From JAKSCF01 sp028279945 (GTDB lineage: Bacteria; Bacillota; Clostridia; Peptostreptococcales; JAAYPU01): 17,835 nt of DNA. This document shows, piece after piece, positions 7,790 to 13,216 of this stretch. Location of the stretch: the NCBI GenBank assembly GCA_028279945.1, contig JANQMT010000082.1, positions 1-17,835 of the forward strand, written 5' to 3'. The position numbers and the translations under genes were made by a program. Position 1 is the first letter of the stretch. Each line of letters begins with the position of its first letter. Under the pieces are notes generated by a model. The model had not been told where the DNA came from. It did no database searches and saw nothing but the letters and a program-made list of their open reading frames with translations.

Positions 7790-7916
7790 GGCTTCACCTA
7801 TTTAAAATAAATTTAATATGGTAAAAAGATTTTAAAATGCTGTAAATAACGAATATTTAAAAATGAAAAAATAGATAATAAACATACATGATCAAATGCT
7901 ATTGGTTGTGGGGAGC

Positions 7917-8162
7917 TTATTTCATGTGAGCATTTATTCTTTCAATTTGTTTTTCCAGTTGATCTATTTTTTGTTTTATTGCCATAATTTCGTCGGCTTT
8001 CATTTTTTGGCTTATTACGATAATTTCTTCATCCGGAGCAGCTGCACCCTCTTCTATTCGCCGCAAAATCCCTGTAGCTGCACAGAAAGCTAAAACTGAA
8101 GCGATTAAACTTACAAATGTTGCGAAAACACCCAAACGATCAGGGTTGGTAAAACAAGACAT
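7917..8162 (-). CDS. Small one-helix membrane protein with C-terminal coiled coil
   Basis: An 81-residue protein of unknown family. Residues about 8-31 (DRLGVFATFVSLIASVLAFCAATGIL) form one hydrophobic helix, followed by an acidic linker (EEGAAAPDEE). Residues about 49-79 are a heptad-like coiled coil (KADEIMAIKQKIDQLEKQIERINAHM). It is probably a small inner-membrane protein that multimerises or binds a partner through the coil. The start at 8162 is chosen because GAGAGGGG lies about nine bases upstream on the minus strand; the longer reading from 8234 has no ribosome site and adds an uncharacteristic N-terminus. It lies 127 bp upstream of the phosphodiesterase gene on the same strand, with no terminator seen between them. 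Confidence 0.65.
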   Translation of the reverse strand: MSCFTNPDRLGVFATFVSLIASVLAFCAATGILRRIEEGAAAPDEEIIVISQKMKADEIMAIKQKIDQLEKQIERINAHMK

Positions 8163-8280
8163 TATATTACCCCTCTCATGTGTAATTATTACAATATTAC
8201 TCGTATTATTAGTATATGAGGGGAATGGACCCATTGCTATTATTTATTGGGAAAATTGATTGTCTACTATGAATTATATA
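8163..8280. other. Intergenic DNA between the small membrane gene and the repeat array
   Basis: AT-rich sequence between a minus-strand gene and the plus-strand array. It should hold the promoter of the minus-strand gene and perhaps the start of transcription into the array and ilvA. I saw only weak matches (a TTGATT near 8255 followed by TATAAA at poor spacing) and assign none. No ORF or structured RNA is evident. Confidence 0.5.
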
Positions 8281-8415
8281 AACTGAAAAACTCTAGTGAA
8301 ATCAAAGATTATTAGAGTTTCCACTCTGCGAATCGCAACTCTAACTAATCGAAGATTAGAGAGTTCGACTTGTATGAGACCTACATCAGAATCAGAGATT
8401 CTGTGTTAGGGCTTC

Positions 8416-8510
8416 AAGATTGGAGAGTTTCTGTATGAGACCTGCGACGTAATCGGGCAGTAGAGAAGACGAAATTAGAAATTTCTTTCTCTTTGCATGA
8501 GACCTACATC
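8416..8510 (+). repeat. 95-bp perfect direct repeat, copy 1
   Basis: Identical base for base to 8665-8759, an offset of 249 bp. It spans the 3' half of a type A hairpin, a type C 5' half, a whole type D hairpin and the start of the next type C unit. The bases just outside (8415 versus 8664, 8511 versus 8760) differ. Perfect identity in otherwise diverged repeats points to recent duplication or gene conversion. Confidence 0.9.
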
Positions 8511-8664
8511 GGAATCAGGCAGTGTCGAAGACGAAATTAGAAATTTCTGTCTCCTTGCATGAGACCTGCGACGTAATCGGAGATTACTGCTAGGGCTTCA
8601 AGATTCTGTGTTAGGGCTTCAAGATTACTGCTAGGGCTTCAACTGAAAAACTCTTAGCCAATCA

Positions 8665-8759
8665 AAGATTGGAGAGTTTCTGTATGAGACCTGCGACGTA
8701 ATCGGGCAGTAGAGAAGACGAAATTAGAAATTTCTTTCTCTTTGCATGAGACCTACATC
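8665..8759 (+). repeat. 95-bp perfect direct repeat, copy 2
   Basis: Second copy of the 8416-8510 block. Here the type A hairpin is complete (8641-8684), whereas in copy 1 its 5' half is missing and the 3' half is fused to the end of a type C unit at the shared AAGATT. Confidence 0.9.
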
Positions 8760-8836
8760 AAAATCAGAGATTTTGTGTTAGGACTTCAAGATTACTGCTA
8801 GGGCTTCATGTTAGGTCATAAGAGGAGGGATAACTG

Positions 8837-10036
8837 GTGTTGGATATTAAGGATATATATCGTGCGCAAGAAAATATTGAAGGTATCATTAATAAAACAA
8901 TTCTAGAAAAATCTAATACTTTTTCAACGATGTGCCAAGGTGAAATTTTTCTAAAATATGAAAATCAGCAAAGAACCGGTTCTTTTAAAATACGAGGTGC
9001 ATATAACAAAATTGTTTCTTTGAGCGAAAAAAATAAACAAAGAGGGGTTATTGCGGCCAGTGCCGGTAATCATGCTCAGGGTGTAGCCTTAGCAGGTGCC
9101 GTTGCCGGTATTGATGTTACCATTGTCATGCCTTTGCATGCGCCTTTATCTAAAATTAACGCCACAAAGGGGTATGGTGCAAAAGTTGAATTATATGGAC
9201 ACTGTTATGATGATGCATACTTTAGAGCATGCCAAATTAAAGAAGAGACTAAAGCTACATTGATTCATGCTTTTGATGATTACAATATTATGGCAGGTCA
9301 GGGCGTTATTGGATTAGAAATTATACAGAAGCTTCCGGATGTAGATATGATTGTAGCGCCAATAGGCGGCGGCGGGCTGCTCAGTGGTATAGCTACGGCA
9401 GTAAAATCCTTAAAACCAAAAGTTGAAATTATTGGAGTTGAAGCAAAAGATGCTGCCAGCTATATGGCCTCAAAAGAAGCAGGACAATGCGTGTCATTAG
9501 AATCTGTTCATACCATTGCAGATGGTATAGCGGTAAAAAAGCCGGGGAAAAAGAACTTTGATATACTCAATAAATATGTGGATCAAGTGGTTACTGTGGA
9601 TGATGAAGAAATTTCTAATACAATATTACTCTTATTGGAAAGAGAAAAACAATTAGTAGAAGGCTCAGGGGCAGTAAGCTTAGCAGCGATATTGAATCAT
9701 AAAGTGAAAGTAAAGCATAAAAAAGCAGCAGCTCTCTTAACAGGCGGGAACATAGATATGAACTTTATTCATAAGATAATCGAAAAAGGCTTGGTTAAGG
9801 CAGGCAGGAATACCAACATCAGTGTTGTAGTTCCTGATAAGCCGGGTGTTCTTCATAAATTGACCCATATTATTGCATCACAAGGAGCCAATATACTCAA
9901 TGTCAATCATGATCGATATGATAAAAATATATCATTGGATACAACCATTATACAGATTCGGTTAGAGACCAACGATGTAGAGCATGGCTTAACCATTAAA
10001 GAACTTCTAAAAGAAAAAGGATACAAGGTCATTTAA
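8837..10036 (+). CDS. ilvA: Threonine ammonia-lyase (PLP fold plus ACT domain)
   Basis: A 399-residue cytoplasmic enzyme converting threonine to 2-oxobutyrate and ammonia. Residues 1-320 are the fold-type II PLP domain: the Schiff-base lysine is K51 in GSFKIRGAYNK, SAGNHAQG (75-82) is the substrate loop and GGGG (177-180) is the phosphate-binding glycine loop. Residues about 327-399 form one ACT domain (VPDKPGVLHKLTHIIASQGANI), giving the roughly 400-residue 'medium' form. It could serve isoleucine synthesis or threonine fermentation; no isoleucine genes are adjacent, so tdcB-like catabolic use is possible. The GTG at 8837 is chosen because GGAGG (8824-8828) is 8 nt upstream; TTG at 8840 is a less likely alternative. 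The long hairpin array forms its upstream region and may lie in its mRNA leader. Ends at a convergent terminator. Confidence 0.92.
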   Translation: MLDIKDIYRAQENIEGIINKTILEKSNTFSTMCQGEIFLKYENQQRTGSFKIRGAYNKIVSLSEKNKQRGVIAASAGNHAQGVALAGAVAGIDVTIVMPLHAPLSKINATKGYGAKVELYGHCYDDAYFRACQIKEETKATLIHAFDDYNIMAGQGVIGLEIIQKLPDVDMIVAPIGGGGLLSGIATAVKSLKPKVEIIGVEAKDAASYMASKEAGQCVSLESVHTIADGIAVKKPGKKNFDILNKYVDQVVTVDDEEISNTILLLLEREKQLVEGSGAVSLAAILNHKVKVKHKKAAALLTGGNIDMNFIHKIIEKGLVKAGRNTNISVVVPDKPGVLHKLTHIIASQGANILNVNHDRYDKNISLDTTIIQIRLETNDVEHGLTIKELLKEKGYKVI

Positions 10037-10089
10037 GATGTAGGGGCTGGTCTTCGCACCTTATAAAGTACCTGTTGCTTAATATAAAC

Positions 10090-10123
10090 AAAGTGCAAGG
10101 ATTTTAAATTTTCCTTGCACTTT
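10090..10123. terminator. Terminator between ilvA and the acetate transporter
   Basis: A perfect 12-bp inverted repeat AAAGTGCAAGGA/TCCTTGCACTTT (10090-10101 and 10112-10123) between convergent genes. The flanking T and A runs are short, so strength is uncertain, but its position suggests it serves both strands. Confidence 0.75.
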
Positions 10124-10138
10124 ATGTATTCGTATTAA

Positions 10139-10756
10139 CTATTTAAAAATACCGAAAGGTTTTCCTACCGGAAGGAATTCTTTTTCAAAATGTGTATTTA
10201 AAACTGCTGCAGCAGATCCATAGAAAGACACCATAGCAATTGCAAATTCCGAATACGCTGCAAAACCATGGAAAAATTCATAACCAATGTGAAAAGAACT
10301 AAAGGAAAGACCTACAAATAAACAATCGATTAAAACAAATATAATAAATAATACCTTGTCTTTTTCCATAGCACCAATGGTCATATAAAATGAAAAGATT
10401 AGATAACCTATAAAAGCAAATCCTAATTGTGTGCTATCCATTTTTTCCATAATGGTTTCACCGAAAGCACCATTTTGAATCAACCATGTAAACCCTATTG
10501 CATACCAGAAAAACGCATAACCACCAAATGCAGTAGCACCGAAAGTATTATTAAGCTTTGAATCACTGATAGAGGCATATAATTGCGCTGATGCACCTAA
10601 AAATATTGCCCAGGGAATGATTAATGATGTTGATTCTGTCCATCCAAGCTTTTGAGATGATGCGACTAGGGTTATCATAGCCAGGCCTAATAGACCCAAT
10701 GCAGAGGGATTTGCAGTAACAATTTTTGCATTAACATTAGAAGAGTTGTCCGACAT
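10139..10756 (-). CDS. Acetate/succinate transporter, GPR1/FUN34/YaaH (SatP) family
   Basis: A 205-residue inner-membrane protein with about six hydrophobic helices, the usual size for this family. The family signature appears as NPSALGLLGLA at residues 16-26 (consensus N-P-x-P-x-G-L), followed by FLGASAQLYASI and FGGYAFFWYAIGF, typical of the channel-like acetate/succinate carriers. It probably moves acetate or another short carboxylate, fitting a fermentative host. The start at 10756 is preferred over an upstream in-frame codon because AAAGGAG lies 7 nt before this ATG, and the extra 22 residues of the longer reading are unlike the family. Confidence 0.9.
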   Translation of the reverse strand: MSDNSSNVNAKIVTANPSALGLLGLAMITLVASSQKLGWTESTSLIIPWAIFLGASAQLYASISDSKLNNTFGATAFGGYAFFWYAIGFTWLIQNGAFGETIMEKMDSTQLGFAFIGYLIFSFYMTIGAMEKDKVLFIIFVLIDCLFVGLSFSSFHIGYEFFHGFAAYSEFAIAMVSFYGSAAAVLNTHFEKEFLPVGKPFGIFK

Positions 10757-10866
10757 TTTATGTCTCCTTTCGATAATATAAAGATAAAAAATTTTGTCAA
10801 AAAAAGAGGCTGTTGCCCACAAATAAAAATTATATATAAATTATGTAGTAAAGTAAATAGGAATCT

Positions 10867-10895
10867 AAAAAAACGGACCGCAAAGGGTCCGTTTT
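10867..10895 (-). terminator. Intrinsic terminator of the cation diffusion facilitator gene
   Basis: A 10-bp stem (10870-10879 with 10886-10895) and 6-nt loop. On the minus strand it is followed by seven Ts (A run 10867-10873). It lies 16 bp after the CDF stop codon and separates that gene from the acetate transporter downstream. Confidence 0.9.
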
Positions 10896-10911
10896 CCTGT
10901 ATTCATTTTCT

Positions 10912-11808
10912 TCAGCTTTCCGAAGGTTCAACATGAACAATGACCTCGTAAGCATTTTTAACCTCACTTTTGATTTTCTTTTCTATTTCCGTTGAAATAG
11001 TATGCCCCTCTTTAACCGTCATGTTAGCATCTACTTCCAATGCTAAATCAATAAATAAATGCTGACCAATATATCTTGCTTTAATCCAAGGGACGCCAAG
11101 AACATCTTCACACTCTAAAATAATATATTCTATTTCGTCTAAAACATGAGCTTCAGGAGATGAATCCATAAGACCTTTTACGGCCTGCTTAATGATACAG
11201 TAGGCAACTCTAAAAATCATTAAAGCCACTATTGTACCGGCCAAATGATCCATATATTTTAACCATAATATACCGAAATGGTGACCAATCATACTAGCCC
11301 CAATACCTAAGGCTGTTGCCATGGATGAATATGCGTCGGATCGATGGTCCCAGGCATTCGCCATAATAGATTCACTGTTTATTTTTTTTCCCTCTGCATA
11401 AGTAATACGAAACATGATTTCTTTAGTAATGATAGAAATGAAAGCAGCTATTAAAGCAATATAAGATGGTGCTGTAAAGGAATGGGCAATAATAGATTGT
11501 ATAATTCGTTCAGTGACAGTGACAGCAGCAAAAAATAGAACAATACCTACAAAAAAGGCGGCAAGCGGTTCTACTTTACCGTGCCCATAAGGGTGATTTT
11601 TATCAATTGGCTTTTTAGCAATTTTAATACTGATATAAACAGCAATGGTTGCCACAACATCTGAGGTAGAATGTAATGCATCAGCCATCATAGCTTTACT
11701 ATTTCCTAAAATTCCTGTTATAAATTTTAGAATACTGAGTAGGATATTACCTATTAGACAAAAAAGCGTAATAATTTCACCACGCCTATAATTTATTGAT
11801 TGATTCAC
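10912..11808 (-). CDS. Cation diffusion facilitator, possibly Mn/Fe type
   Basis: A 298-residue CDF antiporter exporting divalent metal ions in exchange for protons. About six helices span residues 10-210, followed by a cytoplasmic metal-binding domain (about 215-295, ending IVHVEPSES). The HPYGHGKVEPL motif (72-82) follows helix 2. The transport site would be H46 and D50 in helix 2 (DALHSTSDV) and D154 and D158 in helix 5 (NAWDHRSDAY). Zinc exporters usually have HxxxD in helix 5; DxxxD is associated with Mn- or Fe-transporting members, so this metal choice is an inference. Start is a GTG, fixed by GGAGG about 7 nt upstream. It has its own promoter (11844-11873) and terminator. Confidence 0.9.
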   Translation of the reverse strand: MNQSINYRRGEIITLFCLIGNILLSILKFITGILGNSKAMMADALHSTSDVVATIAVYISIKIAKKPIDKNHPYGHGKVEPLAAFFVGIVLFFAAVTVTERIIQSIIAHSFTAPSYIALIAAFISIITKEIMFRITYAEGKKINSESIMANAWDHRSDAYSSMATALGIGASMIGHHFGILWLKYMDHLAGTIVALMIFRVAYCIIKQAVKGLMDSSPEAHVLDEIEYIILECEDVLGVPWIKARYIGQHLFIDLALEVDANMTVKEGHTISTEIEKKIKSEVKNAYEVIVHVEPSES

Positions 11809-11843
11809 AAAAACGCCTCCAATAATATGTTTAAACCACGGTT

Positions 11844-11873
11844 AGTATATTATGTGTTGTTTTAAAATGTCAA
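11844..11873 (-). promoter_or_regulatory. Sigma-A-type promoter of the CDF gene
   Basis: On the minus strand TTGACA (complement of 11868-11873) and TATACT (complement of 11844-11849) are 18 bp apart, a near-consensus promoter. It would give a leader of about 30 nt. No metal-regulator operator was recognised. Confidence 0.7.
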
Positions 11874-11945
11874 TACAAAATTAAATTTTTTACTAAAAAA
11901 TTGTCCCTATAAAATACAAAAAAATGACAAAAATTTCAAAATAGA

Positions 11946-11974
11946 TTGATTTCAATTAATATTATATATAAAAT
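11946..11974 (+). promoter_or_regulatory. Candidate promoter of the diguanylate cyclase gene
   Basis: TTGATT (11946-11951) and TAAAAT (11969-11974) with 17-bp spacing in the divergent intergenic region. A small palindrome ATTGA-TT-TCAAT (11945-11956) overlaps the -35 and might be an operator. The region is so AT-rich that chance matches are likely. Confidence 0.4.
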
Positions 11975-11999
11975 AGAAATTGATTGGTAAATATTTAAA

Positions 12000-12017
12000 G
12001 ATATAGATGATATAGAT
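12000..12017 (+). repeat. 9-bp tandem repeat in the diguanylate cyclase leader
   Basis: GATATAGAT occurs twice head to tail (12000-12008, 12009-12017), ending a few bases before the Shine-Dalgarno GGAGAGA. It could be a slippage product or a paired binding site. Confidence 0.6.
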
Positions 12018-12035
12018 AAGATTGGAGAGATCAAA

Positions 12036-12926
12036 TTGAAATTTTATTTACAGGATCTTTCTCAAGATCTGGGGGGGAATCCTTTAGAATTTGAGGGAGT
12101 TTTTGACGTAGTAAGAATTGTAGATCCTGTTAAAAAAGTAGTATTACAACATAAAAAGAACAATTTTTGCGAAATCATTTTAGAACATCAGCAGGCAGAA
12201 GAAGATCATCAGCAGATATATGAAAGTGATATTACCACAAAAGCATATAAAATGAATGATATGTTTTTTAAGATCAAGAAAGTAAAAGAGAGAGCATATA
12301 TGATCATGGCAATTCCAATTAGACTTGAAGGTCGTGTGATGGTAATTGAATTGACAAAAAACATATCTGAAAACATGATACCGGATTTGGAAAATTATAC
12401 TTTTGGCTTAAATGAGCTTATGTCTATTACCAATGCTGTCGCAATTAAAGACAGCTTAACAGAAGTGTATAATAGACGATACATCAATAAGAAATTGCCC
12501 CGAGAAATTGCTTTTAGCACCACAGCCAATAATTCCGTATCCATTATATTAACAGATATTGATCATTTTAAAAACATCAATGATAGTCACGGACATATTG
12601 TAGGCGATAAAGTATTGGTTCAATTTGTTGAAATTATAGAAAGCTGTTTAAAAAGAAAAAACGATTGGGTAGCACGATTCGGAGGAGAAGAATTTTTAAT
12701 ATGTCTTCCCAATACTGAAAATAAAGAAGCCCAAATTATAGCTGAAAAAATACGAAAAAAAGTAGAAGATGCTCAATTTGATTATGAAGGTAATACCTTT
12801 AAGGTAACAGCCAGCTTTGGCATTCACTCCATTACTCAATACATAGATTTTATGTCTGCAATTGATATGGCAGATAAAAAACTGTATAAAGCCAAAGAAT
12901 CAGGAAGAAATAAAGTGGAGGTTTAA
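12036..12926 (+). CDS. Diguanylate cyclase (GGDEF domain)
   Basis: A 296-residue, apparently soluble protein. Residues about 1-125 form an unassigned N-terminal region with a PAS-like pattern of alternating strands (VVRIVDPVKKVVLQHK, AYMIMAIPIRLEGRVMVIELTK) that may sense a ligand. Residues about 136-296 are a complete GGDEF domain making cyclic di-GMP from two GTP: DSLTEVYNRRY, metal ligand D174 in LTDIDHFKNIND, HGHIVGD, and the active-site loop GGEEF at 216-220. R207-x-x-D210 lies five residues before GGEEF, so the product-inhibition I-site is intact. The start is a TTG with GGAGAGA upstream. No phosphodiesterase partner is adjacent. The downstream riboswitch has its own promoter, so this is probably a single-gene unit. 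Confidence 0.9.
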   Translation: MKFYLQDLSQDLGGNPLEFEGVFDVVRIVDPVKKVVLQHKKNNFCEIILEHQQAEEDHQQIYESDITTKAYKMNDMFFKIKKVKERAYMIMAIPIRLEGRVMVIELTKNISENMIPDLENYTFGLNELMSITNAVAIKDSLTEVYNRRYINKKLPREIAFSTTANNSVSIILTDIDHFKNINDSHGHIVGDKVLVQFVEIIESCLKRKNDWVARFGGEEFLICLPNTENKEAQIIAEKIRKKVEDAQFDYEGNTFKVTASFGIHSITQYIDFMSAIDMADKKLYKAKESGRNKVEV

Positions 12927-12946
12927 AATTTTAATCCATTAAGTTA

Positions 12947-12975
12947 TTGACAGCTAAAAGGTTATTTGTTATGGT
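12947..12975 (+). promoter_or_regulatory. Promoter of the riboswitch-pflBA unit
   Basis: Consensus -35 TTGACA (12947-12952), 17-bp spacer, and -10 TATGGT (12970-12975). Transcription would start near 12982, just before the first stem of the riboswitch at 12991, which fits a riboswitch-controlled leader. Confidence 0.7.
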
Positions 12976-12990
12976 AAAATTAAAGTAAAG

Positions 12991-13085
12991 CATCACATGA
13001 CTGGCGGATGAGTGGAGATAACCACGTGGAGTGTGATGAATATGAAAGCCGACCGCCTGGGCATACTAAGTCCGGGTGGTTTTTT
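12991..13085 (+). ncRNA. ZTP (pfl motif) riboswitch with intrinsic terminator
   Basis: The aptamer shows all hallmarks: P1 CATCACA/TGTGATG (12991-12997, 13032-13038), the conserved ACTGGC start, P2 GTGG/CCAC (13012-13015, 13022-13025), the pseudoknot GGCGG/CCGCC (13003-13007, 13053-13057), and the invariant CCGCCTGGGCA. This class binds ZTP/ZMP, which builds up when 10-formyl-tetrahydrofolate is short. CCGCCTGGGC (13053-13062) can instead pair with GTCCGGGTGG (13070-13079) to form a terminator stem followed by six Ts (13080-13085), so binding should prevent termination and switch the gene on. It precedes pflB, the genomic association that gave the motif its name. Confidence 0.95.
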
Positions 13086-13162
13086 ATTTGCAAGAAATAA
13101 GAAATTTATCTAAAGATTCTTTTTATTTCACCGGATAGAGGGTATAAATAGTATGAATACAA

Positions 13163-13192
13163 CCTACGATGCAATCGAAGATTGCTGTTAGG
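13163..13192 (+). repeat. Type C hairpin repeat in the pflB leader
   Basis: A diverged single unit of the family that makes up the 8281-8822 array: CCTA...TAGG outer bases (13163-13166, 13189-13192), inner stem GCAATC/GATTGC (13171-13176, 13180-13185) and triloop GAA. Its 3' end (TGTTAGG) is followed within 10 nt by the pflB Shine-Dalgarno GGGAGG (13201-13206), just as TGTTAGG at 8809 precedes the ilvA site. It lies between the riboswitch terminator and the ribosome-binding site; the rest of 13086-13162 shows nothing clear. Confidence 0.7.
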
Positions 13193-13216
13193 CCTATAAA
13201 GGGAGGTTATTTAAAA

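Larger units (their letters stand above)
8281..8822 (+). repeat. Array of modular hairpin repeats upstream of ilvA
   Basis: About 540 bp of non-coding DNA built from three related hairpin modules, all read in the plus direction. Type A has an AAACTCT...AGAGTTT outer stem: 8288-8320, 8337-8365, 8647-8679, and a 3' half at 8416-8433. Type C begins TGAGACCTRC and ends TAGGGCTTCA: full units at 8375-8416, 8560-8600 and 8747-8788; 5' halves at 8436, 8498 and 8685; extra 3' halves at 8601-8621, 8622-8641 and 8789-8808. Type D (GCAGT...TTGC outer stem, GAAATT/AATTTC inner) is at 8457-8496, 8519-8558 and 8706-8745. Every complete hairpin closes a 4-6 bp inner stem on a purine triloop (AAA, AGA, GAA or GGA), usually with a 2-3 nt bulge below it. 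The last partial unit (TGTTAGG at 8809) runs directly into the ilvA Shine-Dalgarno. I do not recognise the family; it resembles REP/MITE-like elements in form. Confidence 0.85.

Noticed and set aside
8281..8822. CRISPR array
   Set aside because: The units are palindromic, vary in length, abut without unique equal-sized spacers, and no cas gene is in the window.
10757..10822. 22-residue longer N-terminus for the acetate transporter
   Set aside because: The internal ATG at 10756 has a strong AAAGGAG at ideal spacing and the family starts there.
13120..13148. Second promoter (TATAAA at 13143) between the riboswitch and pflB
   Set aside because: The -35 (TTTTTA) is poor and the match is easily explained by AT-rich composition; not listed as a feature.
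13169..13216. N-terminal extension of pflB from the ATG at 13169
   Set aside because: That ATG lies inside the hairpin repeat and lacks a ribosome site; the ATG at 13217 has GGGAGG and matches known PFL N-termini.
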